Part shown: piece by piece, positions 13,041-25,818 of the stretch
Layout: every line of letters starts with the position of its first letter
Position numbering within the stretch: the first letter of the stretch is position 1
From: Nipponacmea schrenckii
Taxonomy: Eukaryota; Mollusca; Gastropoda; Lottiidae
Direction of reading: 5' to 3'
DNA: 64,000 nucleotides
Assembly: GCA_030562195.1 (NCBI GenBank)
Contig: CM060199.1
Coordinates: forward strand, 24,696,338-24,760,337
Translations under genes and position numbers: made by a program
Notes under the pieces: model-generated
What the model saw: only the letters and a program-made list of their open reading frames with translations
Told to the model about the DNA's origin: nothing
Database searches by the model: none

Positions 13041-14587
13041 AAAAACAAACCAAAGAAACATTTCGAAACCAAAGCAGTTTGCAATAATTTAAAACTTAAC
13101 GAAAAACAATGCAGTTTCGAGTTCAACTAAATATATATTTTGATTTTCAATAGGGTTCATCCTTGGGTTTATTATACACTCACATACCAAGTTTCATCAA
13201 ATTCCCCTCAACAATTAAACATCGTAGAGTGTTGTCACTCAAGTATTTCAAGAACAAGAGCACTAACTCAAACCGAATATTTTTTTATTTTTTTATGATT
13301 TTCAATAAAGTTAATCCTTGGGTGATTAAATAAACACCATTTTACGTCAAAATCCATCAAGAATTGTGCCTTCTTGATTGTTTAAGATCAATTTTGATGA
13401 GCGCAATATACGCTACAGATTTCATATGGCGTATATCAAGGGATTAAAATAAATCTGTGAATGAAATTGGACGTTAATTTTTTGTCAAAATTTATTTACT
13501 AAAAGCATAAAATATGTCCGCAAAAGACAAATTCAAACAACCGTTTTTCAACAATTTCGCGCAAATTAAAGATATTTGAAAACATTTCTGAGAAGCTTAT
13601 TTAATTCCGAATTTAGGGAGTTGACAACCCTAAACCTATGTACAAAAAATAGACGATTTCAACCACTTCATTTCCACTTATCAGAAATATTTAAATATCA
13701 ATGAAAAGAGAGGACTTTCAGCTATCCAAAAATATAAAATTTATTTCTTTATGACATTTCAACTTTGAGAAATAGGGTATGAAAGATGGAAGAGAAAAAC
13801 GTCAATTATTCCCTTAAAATTAGCATATCTACTAGACTATTTAACATAGAAAATTAAAGAGTTAAGGAATCTTTCTCTTTACAGAAACCTTGTTTCGCTC
13901 CGACGCGTTTCGTACAATTTGTCAGGGAGACTGTTGCTTGTGAACGCGATAGAGACTGCAGATTTCATCGGATTTGCATGAAACTTATTTGATATTTGCG
14001 TATGGTGTATTGTTCGTTTCAGTTAATATTTTGTAGACGATGTTTGTTAAATGATAATGTCAGTTTGAAGAAAGAACCTCTTGTTTATATCGTTGGGAGA
14101 TGTAATTTTTTTAATATCCTGTAAACTTTTTTCGGATACTCTACACAAAGCTATTGTAGACTTGTAGGCCTCAATAATCCAAAGGGGACATGGGGCTACA
14201 TTTCATTTCGGTATTAGTCTCCGATACATAAAACATATACAGTATGTGGGCGTTTTCCATTTGAAATTTTGTTGATTTATTCATAATAAGACAGACACGT
14301 CCAAGCATGCGAATATGCCCATACAAAATTTGATAATGATGACAAACTTTTTGGAAAAAAATATTTCATAATTATATGCAAGAGGTACTTGACACATGTA
14401 TTGAATTTTACGTCTATATAACAAAGTTGGCTAAGTGAAATGTTATATTTATTGAGGAGTGGTCTATTGGTATAAAAAAAATACATTATTAGGTATAAAT
14501 CATTTTTTACCGAAATATTTTGATGTGCTTTTTACAAAGTTAGCAAATTAATTTTTATATCATTACCTAAAAGAAAAATGATAAAAG

Positions 14588-15735
14588 ATTTGCATGTCTG
14601 AGACACTGTTTGCATCAAATTTAAATCGTGAACATCAATACTATAGTCTCTATCGAGTTCACAAGCCAATTTTGACGCGTTTTGACTAAGTCAAATGAAA
14701 TAACTCAAAAAACCGTTTATCAAAAAATCGTCTATTTCGAACTTATCCGAGATAAAAAAAAATTGACGCATTTTGACTATGTCAAGTGAAATAACTCAGA
14801 AACCGTTCTTCTCGGAATTCCATATTCGATACAATGATGACACAAACTCTCGCTCTGAAATGATATAAAAAAAAATTAATGGACCTATATTCGTACATCA
14901 TAAATTTGACCATTGAAACATTTGTTACTGGTCAGAGACTTATTAATAATATCTTTATTTGTACATGAAAGTACATACAAATGCAGAGTCTATTAAAGGG
15001 GCACAATCTTGATTTTTAGTGGTCGTTTTGGGCCTTTGTTACATTTAAACAGTCCTCAGAAATACTCAAGCTCTAAGAAAATCGCAAAATACCTTGAAAT
15101 ATACCTCAAAAAATTCACTTTTTATTTTTTTTCCGTGCTGTACGCGGCTGGTCTTCAGTCAGTCTGAAAATTGTGTGTCCTGTTGACAAAATCTACAATT
15201 GTTATTACATGTACTTTCTTTTTGTTTTATCAGTGTGGGCCTGCGCAGTAGTCTATTTATAACTCTTTGATTTTCCAATATGGCGGGACGTTCATAATAT
15301 CTTAAGACATTATGATTTTCAAACACGGATAAATATGTATTCCCATGGATTTGAAGGCTCAAATTTCAAAGGTAAGCTCTGTAGACTATGTCTGATTAGC
15401 TAAACAAAAGATTTCATGTGTTTGAGGCTGTCGTATGATTGTCCGAAACAAATCAAGCCTGTGCCCCTTTAACATGGGATCATTGAAAGTACTATGTCGT
15501 GTTGTGTTTTTACAAAGTTAGCAAATTAATTTTTGTATCATTACCTAAAAGAAAAAATAATAAAAGATTTACATGTCTGAGACACTGTTTGCATCAAATT
15601 TAAATCGTGAACATCAAAACTATAGTCTCTATCGAGTTCACAAGCCAATTTTGACGCGTTTTGACTAAATCAAGTGCAATAACTAAAAAAAACGTTTATC
15701 AAAAAATCGCCTATTTCGAACTTATCAGAGATCTC
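14588..15735. repeat. Direct repeats of J minisatellite units
   Basis: A block of about 170 bp at 14588-14755 (beginning TGCATGTCTGAGACACTG, with TTGACGCGTTTTGACTAA) recurs at about 15568-15735. Shorter units near 15780-15960 share the 'TCTCTATCG...TTCACAAGC' core. These are internal tandem repeats of the J element, split by the MITE. Confidence 0.7.
14997..15468. mobile_element. TTAA-flanked MITE (piggyBac-type non-autonomous)
   Basis: The terminal inverted repeats of about 18 bp, AGGGGCACAATCTTGATT (14997-15014) and its near complement at 15451-15468, match at 16 of 18 positions. TTAA lies directly outside both ends (14993-14996 and 15469-15472). TTAA target duplications are the hallmark of piggyBac-type transposition. 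No transposase is encoded, so it must have moved in trans. It is nested in a J-family element. Confidence 0.75.
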
Positions 15736-16030
15736 ATCAATATAAATGATCACAGCAAGTTTCATTCAAATCCTATGAAAACTGTAGTCTAGTCTCTATC
15801 GCGTTCACAAGCAAATTTTGACGCATTTTGACTGTCAAGTGAATAAAACCGTTCATCGGAAAATTGCTAATTTTGAATTTGTCCGAGATCAATATAAATG
15901 ATCACAGCAAGGTTCATTCAAATCCGTCAAAAACTGTAGTCTCTATTGCATTCACAAGCCAATTGTGGACGGACGAACCGATGGACATGGGTGACGACAA
16001 TATACGACAACATTATAATGTGGGCGTTTA

Positions 16031-16464
16031 AAAAGAAGTTATTGTTTATACTGCAGCGCCATCTAGCGACGTCTTCTTGATGGTTGCTATGATAAATCTA
16101 AGAATGTAATACCGAGTTTCGTATTTTTAAGACCGTATTACTTCATTTAATTAAAGGAATATAATGTAAGATTAGGATCGCATTTTAATCGAATTAAACT
16201 TCTTGATTGCACGAAAGAAACAAAGACAATAGATTTAGCATAGTTTTGTATCGAGAGTTAGATGATCATCGTTTCAAAGTATGATATTACATGGTTAGAT
16301 GAATGAAAGACGAATGCACGGAACGAAGTAAGATTTGTGGGCCTAATCAGCCGCCATAATAATGGATGGAGGCTTTTATGGTGGACCTCGGTGAAAGCAC
16401 TACTGTTTTCTTGGTTGCGAAGACGCTATAACAATGGCGTGGAGGCGGAAAATGCCAGATTTTT
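16031..16464. other. Unassigned non-coding segment
   Basis: These 434 bases between the inverted J element and the next cap stack match nothing else noticed in the window. No ORF or RNA gene was seen. It contains a GCCGCCAT motif at about 16351. Confidence 0.4.
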
Positions 16465-16514
16465 ACGTATTTCGACGATTTAGTCGAAAACGTATTGAAA
16501 TCGTTCGGATTATT
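16465..16514 (+). repeat. Isolated 5' cap of family I
   Basis: ACGTATTTCGAC and GTCGAAAACGT form a hairpin, followed by the family I signature ATCGTTCGGATTATT. It is joined directly to the F cap at 16515 with no I body in between. This is as expected if an F element inserted just inside the I cap. Confidence 0.65.
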
Positions 16515-19500
16515 GCAGTGCGTTCTATCGAACGCACTGCTTTGTTTTGCAATTGACTATTTTTTTTTCGCTTTCTGTTCAGAATGCACAGCCAAAACTG
16601 TGCATGTCATATATTAGTTGACATGATCATCTCTGACACATTGCGTGTCCGTACTAGGTGAATGTAAAATGACGCATTTTCGTCACACCAGAAGTGACTT
16701 AGGACGTCACTTTAAAAAAAAACACCATTCCAATTGCCAATAGCATTCTGTATTCATTTCCATCGCACTTTCAGCTTTGTTCATCACTTTGAACAAAAGG
16801 TCAAAAGATAGCACTTTAAACAATTTCAGATTTTGACTTTTGTCGCTGACTTTTTTAATTTAAATTTTTGTGTTTTCTACAATTTTATTTCGATCGAATT
16901 GAAAGCTTACAAGTGGATATGACAATATTGCTTGTCTATTCTTAATGTGCGTCATCTCACCTTTCTAAACATATATCACACTTAATATTTTGATCGAAAT
17001 TGCGGCTTTTGAAATTTGAAAATTTTGGATTGCTTTCTATAGTAACTGTGTGTAAATTTAAGGTGTTCTTATTCACCAAACCAACAGCCTTTTTTAACTC
17101 CTTTCCAACTTCTACAATTTTAATTCGATCGATATGAAAAATTACAAGTAGATAGACATTTTAATTGCAACCAAAAATCTATTTTCAAACTTTCGATATC
17201 ACTTCCGATTTTGACGTCATATGCTTCTAAAGTTGAAATTTTAACTTCTGGAATTTAACAGATATTTGAAAAATTTTTTCGGACATATGATATTAGTAAT
17301 GAAAGAAGAATTATTCATTAATAAACTTGTACCAGAATCATCGGATCAGCCGCCATCTTGATATGGCTTATTTCTCTATAAAAGTACTTAATGGCATAAG
17401 GTTTTTTCCTATTTGAAATATTTGCATGTGTTTATTATCATTGAACAATTCCTCACAATTGTGTGAGAGTCGGTTTTTACGATTTCAATTTATTTCCGGT
17501 TGATTTTTTGAAAAACACTTCCCAAACTGTCAAGGCTCATATCTTGTGACCTATGCATTTTGTGACCTGCGCACAAGTTGTTGCTTTTTATGAGAATATC
17601 CAAACATGTCACCATTGTGGACGTGCAACATCAACCCTTCATTCTACAGCCATTCTACAATGACTCTGTCACGTGACCTAATTAACACACGACAATATTT
17701 CTTGTATATTCTTAATGTGTGTCCTTTCATCTTTCTAAACATATTATATATCACACTCTATATTTTGATCCAAATTGCGGCTTTTGAAATTTGAAAATTT
17801 TAGATTGCTTTCTTTAGAAACTGTGCGTAATTTGGCGATGTCTATTTACCAAAGAAATTTTTATACGCCCACATGAAAATGTGGACATATATTGGTATCA
17901 CCCCTGTCCGTCCGCCGGTCCGTCGGTCCGTCCGTCCGTCAACAGTTACTTGTGTATGCGATACAGGCCAGAGTTTTTATCCGATTTGAATGAAACTTGG
18001 TATGTGTATTCATCTTGATAATATCTCGGACAAGTTCGAAAATGGCACGATTCCAGATGTCGGTTTATCAGTTTGGGCCCTTGATTAAATGAAAAAACGT
18101 CAAAAATTTACTTGTGTATGCAATAGAAGCTGTAGTTTTTGTCCGATTTGAATGAAACTTGGTATGTGTATTCATCTTGATAATATCTCGGACAAATTCG
18201 AAAATGGCACGATTCCATATGTCGGTTATGAGTTATGGCCCTTGATTAAATGGAAAAACGTTGAAATTTACTTGTGTACGCAATAGAAGCTGTAGTTTTT
18301 ATCTGATTTGAATGAAACTTGGTATGTGTATTCATCTTAATAATATCTCGGACAAGTTCGAAAAAGGCAAGATTCCAGATGTCGGTTTATGAGTTATGGC
18401 CCTTGATTAAATGAAAAAACGTTAAAATTTACTTGTGGATGCAATAGAAGCTGTAGTTTTCATCCGATTTGAATGAAACTTGGTATGTGTATTCATCTTG
18501 ATAATATATCGGACAAGTTCGAAAATGGCACGATTCCAGATGTCGGTTTATGAGTTATGGCCCTTGATTAAATGAAAAAACGTTAATTTTTACTTGTGAA
18601 CACAATAGAAGCTATAGTTTGCATCCGATTTGAATGAAACTTGGTATGTGTATTCATCTTGATAATATCTCGGACAAGTTCGAAAATGGCACGATTCCAG
18701 ATGTCGGTTTATGAGTTTGGGCCCTTGATTAAATGAAAAAACGTTAAAATTTACTTGTGTATGCAATAGAAGCTGTAGTTTTTATCCGATTTGAATGAAA
18801 CTCGTATGTGTATTCATCTTGATAATATCTAGGACAAATTCGAAAATGGCACGATTCCATATGTCGGTTTATGAGTTATGACCCTTGATTAAATTTAAAA
18901 AACGTTAAAATGTACTTGTGTATGCAATAGAAGCTATAGTTTTCATCCGATATGAATGAAACTTGGTATGTGTATTCATCTTGATAATGTCTCGCCAGAT
19001 GCCTGTTTATGAGTTATTGCCCTTGATTAAATGAGAAAATGTTAAAATTTACGCAATATAAGCTGTAGTTTTTATCCGATTTGAATGAAACTTGGTATGT
19101 GTATTCATCTTAATAACATCTCGGATAAGTTCAAAAATGGTGCGATTCCAGATGTCGGTTTATGAGTTATTGCCCTGGATTAAATGAAAAAAACATGGAA
19201 TATTCTGTTTGCTGAAGTGGGCGTATGTTACCTTGCCTGGCAAGCTATCTTTAAAAAGACAAAACGTTGATTATATCTCTTGATGGTATGATCGTAATTG
19301 CTTGAAAATTTGGATAATGGATATAACAATATTTTGTGGATCGGCGTGGCACATCCGTGTGAGATTATCATTTATTTAACTTCGTTGGATTTGGCACCGT
19401 GCCCAATGTATTCATATCACTGTAACTGCAATGGGTCGATCTTTCATTTCTTAAATAAAATATCGAATCAGATGCCATCTTGAAATGTCCTATTTTTGTA

Positions 19501-19859
19501 GAAAGTGGCATGGTGAATTTATTGCCCACGAGTTGTCTGGGGATTTTTTCAGGTAACGATTCAATTTATAAAATGTTCGTTTTTCTTTGATTTTCGTTTT
19601 GTTTTTCGGGTTTTTTTTTAATTGTTGCTCGAAAGGATTTTGATATTGAATATAGTTATTTCTGTAGTGCGAATTTCACTTTTGAATTGACATTTTACTA
19701 CCGACTGCTACCTCTTTTTTAATACCGAAAGTTATCAAATTATCCATCCGAACGTTAAATGTTTTCACTTTTCTTAAAACCACAATGACTTTGAAATGCA
19801 ACGTATCACCCCTGTGTCAAATGTGAGACGCACTGCATTGGTACCGTCCACGGTTCTAG
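16515..19859 (+). mobile_element. Helentron-like element, family F (plus strand, with nested J element)
   Basis: The 5' cap is a perfect hairpin with an 11-bp stem (GCAGTGCGTTC 16515-16525, GAACGCACTGC 16530-16540), followed by TTTGTTTTG and a T run. The 3' end has the subterminal copy ACGCACTGCA (19828-19837), a 5-bp stem hairpin ACCGT/ACGGT (19843-19854) and CTAG (19856-19859). A complete J element (17863-19251) is nested inside. Body blocks, including CCGCCATCTTGATATG near 17350 and CCTATTTTTGTAG, relate to the minus-strand F bodies at 3-13 kb. No ORF is credible. Confidence 0.6.
17863..19251 (+). mobile_element. Family J minisatellite element (complete)
   Basis: The 5' end TACGCCCACATG forms a hairpin with the following ATGTGG and leads into a GTCC-rich block (17905-17942). 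The interior holds eight to nine head-to-tail units of about 155 bp (about 17945-19195), each with TCCGATTTGAATGAAACTTGG, a CTCGGACAAGTTCG block and TTATGAGTTATGGCCCTTG. The 3' end is the subterminal GTGGGCGTAT (19217-19226), hairpin CTTGCC-T-GGCAAG (19232-19244) and CTATCTTT. Asymmetric inverted termini, a 3' hairpin and internal minisatellites are the published features of Helentron-associated elements. Confidence 0.7.
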
Positions 19860-19967
19860 TAACGTATTTCGACTTTGGCGAAAACGTATTGTAATCGTTC
19901 GGATTATTTTTAATTACGTATTTTGACTTTGGCGAAAACGTATTGTAATCGTTCGGATTATTTTATT

Positions 19968-21250
19968 GAGTGGCAAATTAGAAGTTTGCCACTCTTTGTT
20001 TTCATTAGACTTTTTTTTTTCGGGAAGCTCCCTAGCCCAACTCGAAAATGGTATAGAAATTTGGTTTGAAAAATACGATAAGATACGTACTGGAATAGAA
20101 AATGAATATATAAGAATAAAATTTTTACGCATCAGTAGTTAGTAATTGCATAATAATAATATGCATAATTGCATAACTTTGTTGCTAATTATCCGATCGC
20201 TTTTAAAATTACAGAATATAGAGAAGTCGCCTATAGAAATAAAACCGCATCATAAAAAAAATTCTACCACTTCCAGTTCTTGCGTGAGAACTTCCGGTTT
20301 TTTAGAACCGCGTTGGGTCACCCAGCTTCCGGTGTATGTAAGAAATCAGTACAAAAGCTATACATATATACTATCAGGCATAATTAGAACCCTTTTAGAA
20401 TAAAAAAATCCAAACCGGAAGTGATACTTTATGTGTCATCACAGAACGGTAACATTCCGCTAATTTTTATCCGATTTGTCCGATTTTGGTGTTTTTCGAA
20501 ACCTTGTTACTTTATCTAAAACCTGTTGGGAACAGAATTTGGACTTTCAAATTTAAATTTTTTTAATGCCCGATTGATTTTTTTTGCAAATTCAAAAGGC
20601 CAAATCAAATGACCTTGACCTTCAATGACCCTAAATTTTTTCAAGTAGAATGTTCTTGACCTAAGCTATCCATACATATGCCTATTATGATCGACAACAA
20701 TTTTTTTGGTACCCGTTTTAGTTTTTTGATAACTCAGAAGGCTATATCAAATGACCTTGACCTTCAATGACCATAAATTTTGAAACCGCATCATAAAAAT
20801 TTTTCTACCACTTCCGGTTTTTGCGTGAGAGCTTCCGGTTTTTTATAACCCTGCTGGGATCTGCACAGATAGTAGCTTGCTTACATCTATGAACGTATTT
20901 CGACAACCTAAAAATATTTTGTAAACAGAAATTGCAACTGCTTAATATTATATGGGTTATACAACAATGAACAAGTTGATATCTTATAACGTAGTTTTTA
21001 TTTTAACCTAACAACACCTATCCATGTTTAATATATTAGATAAATTTCAATCTTTTGTTTTATTCACAAAAATAAATATTATTGACAATTCTGACCTTAA
21101 ATATTTTTATGATGGAACCTTAAAAACTTTCTCATTAATATGCAATTAACTTTAAACTGTGGTGTAACAATATTACATAATAAAACTTCGCGTATATTTT
21201 TTGAACCCATAGAGGTTGTTTGCCACTCTCGGAACTGTTCACAGTTCGAG
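19968..21250 (+). mobile_element. Helentron-like element, family G (copy 2, nested)
   Basis: The cap hairpin GAGTGGCAAA / TTTGCCACTC (19968-19994) is followed by TTTGTTTTC, ATTAGAC and a T run. The 3' end has TTTGCCACTC (21219-21228), a 7-bp stem hairpin GAACTGT/ACAGTTC (21232-21247) and CGAG in place of CTAG. It sits inside the T run that follows the family I cap, and the I body resumes immediately after it. Its first ~400 bases are an inverted match to 2830-3236. Confidence 0.65.
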
Positions 21251-21654
21251 TTTTATTTTTTTTTTATTTGCGGATTATCGGATGAGTTTGCAGACAAACT
21301 GGTAAAAGGTACAGAAATTCTAAATCTACATTTGATCTTAGAATGATTTCAATTATCAAATAAGACAAAACCGGAAGTTCTATCTCTGACCGGAAGTGAG
21401 AATTTGAGGTTTTTTAGCTTTAGCAAGTTTATTTTCAGTTCGATTTCGACCGGATTTTCAGATTTGAAAACTTCAATGTATTTGTAAACTAACAATTATA
21501 GGTTTTATGCAATTCGGTTAAATCTTTTACCCACGATTTGCAATTCAATATTCAAGGGTCATCGGCAAAAATTTCAGACCGTGATTTCTCGTTTAATATA
21601 GGTTGTAAAATTTTGAAACTTTAGCTGTTGATAGGCGATATGATAATAATATTC

Positions 21655-22290
21655 AACTAACTTACTTAAATAATAGCCCTACAAGGTTAAACTAATTGTA
21701 ATCAACACAACTCACTGATTGATTAATAGTTATGTGGGTTCAGATTGTGATTTATACTGTGGCAAACATACTCTGCGGTTGTTCTCTACACACAATGTAT
21801 TCATCAAGTGAAAACGATATATTTATAATTCAATCCACCCAAGTCGAGCCAATGGATAATATTTAGTATGAACAATCCAATTTTCAAAAACGGAGAGACC
21901 TATTTTCTGATATTTTATCTGATGATAACAAAGTAAGAGCAAAAAGAAGATGAAAATAAGGATATATATCGAACTCTAATGCCACAACAATTAGGTTTAA
22001 CAAACCTTTGGAAAAAAAACTGACAAAGATGCGATTATTAACAAAGGCCTATCAGAATAAAAAAAAACACCCTGTATTTCACTTTATCAAATGTGAACGT
22101 TGTAAATAAAACTGAATATAATTGAATTCCTTTGTCAGTGAAAAGATAAAAGGTCCAAACAACTAAAAAATAATGGACACTTTTTAAAAAATAATGGACA
22201 TTTAGTGAACAATTTTCATGAAATAGTGGACAGTTAGTGAGTAGTTCAAACAACACTCATACAATCTACTAGAGAATGGATAAATACAAC
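21655..22290. other. Foreign segment within the family I body
   Basis: Other family I copies carry about 475 bases of CCGGAAGT/TGACGTAA-type body here. This copy has about 635 bases of unrelated DNA instead. It contains three short GGACA repeats (22172-22235) and a brief coding-like stretch near 21800-22060 broken by stops. It may be captured or inserted sequence. I recognise no family. Confidence 0.4.
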
Positions 22291-22514
22291 AAAGGATGAC
22301 GTCATAACTGTTATTTAAGTTTACTTAAATACAGCAAATATTGTTAATTTTCATATTTTCGCCATCTTTAACCATTACAGAAGGTGTGACCTAATTATTT
22401 TATGACTTTGAAAACTAGGTCAAATGATTAATATATTGTCTAGATGTAGGCAAATTTAGCCTACATAGTATTTTAAGGCTGTCGAAATACGTTCAAAATT
22501 GGAAGCAATTCTAG

Positions 22515-22777
22515 TTGGTATTTTTTCTGGATTAATTCTTGGTATCTAGTTGTTAGATATTGGGGCACTCTCTGATCATTCATTCCTCATATAGTTGAGG
22601 TTTGAGAATTCAATTGTCATTATACTATGGGGATGAAATGACAAAAAAATCCGTGAGAGTGAAGCTGGAGATTCCCTTATTGTAGCGTGTAGGTCTATGT
22701 CTGACAGAGGGGTGAGAGTGTTTACTACACTACGTGTGTAAGTGGGCCTGTTTTGTAAATAGTACTCTTTAATTATT
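22515..22777. other. Spacer between families I and H
   Basis: These 263 bases without an ORF or recognised repeat separate the CTAG end of the I element from the first H cap. Confidence 0.4.
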
Positions 22778-22837
22778 GTGGGACTTTGCTACCGCAAAGT
22801 CCCAGTTTGTTTTCGGTTTGTCAATTCTTTTTTTTTT
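22778..22837 (+). repeat. Stacked extra 5' cap of family H
   Basis: A full H cap (stem GGGACTTTGC 22780-22789, GCAAAGTCCC 22794-22803) is followed by AGTTTGTTTTCGGTTTGTC and a T run. A second complete cap then begins at 22838. The first cap has no body of its own at this place. Confidence 0.75.
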
Positions 22838-24281
22838 GTGGGACTTTGCTACCGCAAAGTCCCAGTTTGTTTTCGGTTTGTCAATTTTTTTTTTTTTTTT
22901 TTTTTCGAAATTTACACACCTCACTGTGCCTAGGCTACAATAGTTGCAATTTTTTCACAACTTCTCTAGACCTTCTATAGTGGCAACGTGTTGCATAAAT
23001 ATAAAATGGAACTTTTTTGCAAAACCAGAAGTGCTGCGTTGCAACTAACCAAAAAAGTAGCAAAATGGCTCTAGATGTCGCAATTTTTGATCGATTTTCT
23101 TCGGGTTTGCATTTTTAAAAACTTGAACTAGTTTCTAACAAGATAGCAGTTGAAAAAATTCGAAATTCGAAAATTCGTAGCACACATTTTTTTGCCGTAT
23201 TTTGCACTTTTTTGCAACTTTGCTATTTTAAGACCGATTGATCTGAAAATTTGGGTGCCTTCAAGTGTCATGAATTTAAAAACATTGGCAGAGTCAAAAT
23301 TTTTGCTTTATTTCCGGTTTCAACGTAAAAAGGGTTTAAACTTCCGGTTGACCTACTTGTGCTGTAATTGATGTAGCGCAACAAAATTTATGTCAATCTT
23401 AATTAAATTAGAAGACAAAAAAACGAAGAAGAAAAAATCCGAACCGGAAGTGAAACTTTGGCCGCCATCTTGAAATGTTACTTTTTTGTAAAACTCAAAA
23501 TGGGGCCTCAGGGTTATGTCTAATTTCCGTGATGTTTACATTTCTTGTAGCTTCAGTCGATTACGAAAAAAACTGTGGGAGCCGATTTTTGAATTTTGCT
23601 TTTGCATTTTTGCAACATCCGGTTGAATTTTTTCGAAGTTTGAGGGCTTATTTCTCGTGACCTTGACCTTTGGTGACTTTGACCTTTGGTAGGTCAAAGG
23701 TCATTGACCTTGGCTATCAGTTGACACTTTGACCTTTGACCTCAGACGTCAACTTCCGGTTTTATAGCTGCCTGAAAACAGCAAAATTCGCAACTTTGGA
23801 CTGCTCTAGAGCGTGACCTAATTAATTTAGAGTGTTATTTTTTTCAGATTCTTAAGGTACTTTTTAACCTCTTGCCAACAATGTATAACAAAATTTTTTA
23901 AAATGAAAATTGAATTTTTTGATTTTTGAAAATAAAGGTACATTTTGCAGTATTTTCGCTTTTTGAAATGTATGTGTGTATATCTCGTGATCCATTAGAT
24001 GTACAAGCTTCAAATTTGTACCGTGAAAATACATTTAGAATGTGATTAGATTCACGCCAAAAAAATGAGATGGGCTTGGCACATCCGGGTAAACTTCCAA
24101 TTTGCCATTTATATGGGTCAGCGAATTACGTCTGTAGGAAATAATGTTTTTCAAAAAAGTACTTTGCACACGGATACCTCGTTGCTTTGGCCACTTTCTC
24201 CCAGAAAATCAGATGTTTCGGCCTGTTTGTTGCAATTTGCGACGTTAGCAAAGTCCCACTCTGTGCCACAAGTGGCTCTAG
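22838..24281 (+). mobile_element. Helentron-like element H1
   Basis: The cap hairpin (10-bp perfect stem, 4-base loop, 22840-22863) is followed by TTTGTTTTCGGTTTG and a T run, then the body. The 3' end has the subterminal TAGCAAAGTCCCAC (24246-24259), hairpin GCCAC-AA-GTGGC (24265-24276), T and CTAG (24278-24281). The body carries an ACCGGAAGTG block and GGCCGCCATCTTG (23460-23472). It also has a cluster of AGGTCA half-sites, including AGGTCAAAGGTCA at 23691-23703. It does not code: the small ORFs recur because the DNA repeats, and they are interrupted differently in each copy. Confidence 0.65.
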
Positions 24282-24283
24282 TT

Positions 24284-24325
24284 GTGGGACTTTGCTACCG
24301 CAAAGTCCCAGTTTGTTTTCGGTTT

Positions 24326-24360
<35 letters not shown>

Positions 24361-25738
24361 CGAAATTTACACACCTCACACAGCCTAGGCTGCAATAGTT
24401 GCAGCAATTTCACAACTTCTCTAAACCTTCTGTTGTGGCGACGTTTCTATTAAATATAAATTGGAACATTTTTGCAAAACCATAAGTGCTGCGTTGCAAC
24501 ATGCCTAAAAAGTCGGTCAGTGGCTCTAGAAGTCGCAATTATTGATCGATTTTCTTCGGGTTTGCATTTTTAGAAACTTGAAATAATTTCCAACAAGATA
24601 GCAGTTGAAAAATTTCGAAATTCGAAAATTCGTAGCACACATTTTTTTGCCGTATTTTGCACATTTTTGCAACTTTGCTATTTTAAGACCGATTGATCTG
24701 AAAATTTGGGTGCCTTCAAGTGTCATGAATTTAAAAACATTGGCAGAGTCAAAATTTTTGCTTCATTTCCGGTTTCAACGTAAAAAGGGTTTAAACTTCC
24801 GGTTGACCTACTTGTGCTGTAATTGATGTATCGCAACAAAATTTATGTCAATCTTAATTAAATTAGAAGACAAAAAAATGAAGAAGAAAAAATCCGGACC
24901 GGAAGTGAAACTTTGGCCGCCATCTTGAAATGTCACTTTTTTGTAAAACTCAAAATGGGGCCTCAGGGTAATGTCTAATTTCCGCGATGTTTACATTTCT
25001 TGTAGCTTCAGTCGATTACGAAAAAAACTGTGGGAGCCGATTTTTGAATTTTGCTTTTGCATTTTTGCAACATCCGGTTGAATTTTTTCGAAGTTTGGGG
25101 GCTTATTTCTCGTGACCTTGACCTTTGGTGACTTTGACCTTTGGTAGGTCAAAGGTCATTGACCTTGGCTATCAGTTGATACTTTGACCTTTGACCTCTG
25201 ACGTCAACTTCCGGTTTTATAGCTGCCCGAAAACAGCAAAATTCGCAACTTTGGACTGCTCTAGAGCGTGACCTAATTAATTTAGAGTGTTAATTTTTTT
25301 AGATTCTTAGATTGTTTTTTGTCCTCTTTCCAACGATTTATAACAAAAGTTTTTAAAATGAAAATTGAAATTTTTGATTTTTGAAAATAAAAGTACATTT
25401 TGCCGTATTTACGTTTTTTTGAAATGCATGTGTGTATATCTCGTGATCTATTGGATGTACAAACTTCAAATTTTTACTGTGAATATACATTTTGAATGTG
25501 ATTAGATTCACGCTGAAAAGAATTAGATGGGCGTGGCACATCCGGGTAAATTTTCAGTTTTCCATATATATGGGTCAGCGTATTACGTTTGTAGGAAATA
25601 AGTTTCTTTTAAAAATTACCTTGCACACAGATACCTTATTGCTTTGGCCAGTTTATCCCAGAAAATCAGATGTTTCTGTCTGTTTGTTGCAATTTGCGAC
25701 GTTAGCAAAGTCCCACTCTGTGCCACGTGTGGCTCTAG
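24284..25738 (+). mobile_element. Helentron-like element H2
   Basis: It begins two bases after the CTAG of H1 with the H cap (24286-24309) and a T run of over 30. The 3' end has TAGCAAAGTCCCAC (25703-25716), hairpin GCCAC/GTGGC (25722-25733) and CTAG (25735-25738). Its length of about 1.45 kb matches H1, with high identity. It carries AGGTCAAAGGTCA at 25146-25158. The phenylalanine-rich translations near 24.3 and 25.8 kb are T runs. Confidence 0.65.
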
Positions 25739-25740
25739 TT

Positions 25741-25782
25741 GGGGGACTTTGCTACCGCAAAGTCCCAGTTTGTTTTCGGTTT

Positions 25783-25818
<36 letters not shown>

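Larger units (their letters stand above)
13130..16030 (-). mobile_element. Minisatellite-bearing Helentron-like element, family J (inverted, truncated)
   Basis: Read on the minus strand, it starts at CGCCCACATT (16021-16030) and a GTCGTCACCC/GTCCGTCC segment. It continues as degenerate repeats containing GAATGAAACTT, 'GTTCACAAG' and 'ACTATAGTCTCTAT' blocks, down to about 13130. The 3' hairpin end (CTTGCC..GGCAAG) was not found, so that end is lost. A TTAA-flanked MITE is nested at 14997-15468. A second GTGGGCG at about 14247 suggests an additional partial J copy. No ORF is supported. Confidence 0.5.
19861..22514 (+). mobile_element. Family I element split by a nested G element
   Basis: Two family I caps are stacked at the start (19861-19911 and about 19915-19960), each ATTTCGAC..GTTTTCG-like with ATCGTTCGGATTATT. 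The I body resumes at about 21251 without a cap. It ends at 22514 with the subterminal GTCGAAATACGT (22481-22492), hairpin AATTG/CAATT (22497-22510) and CTAG (22511-22514). The body at 21270-21650 and 22290-22510 matches the array at 53.8-56.8 kb. The middle is replaced by unrelated sequence (about 21655-22290). Confidence 0.6.

Noticed and set aside
17945..19195. CRISPR array
   Set aside because: Units of about 155 bp are contiguous tandem repeats without distinct spacers or cas genes, in eukaryotic DNA.
22780..22803. Hairpin followed by T run as a bacterial intrinsic terminator
   Set aside because: The context is eukaryotic and the hairpin repeats at element starts with a matching 3' subterminal copy.
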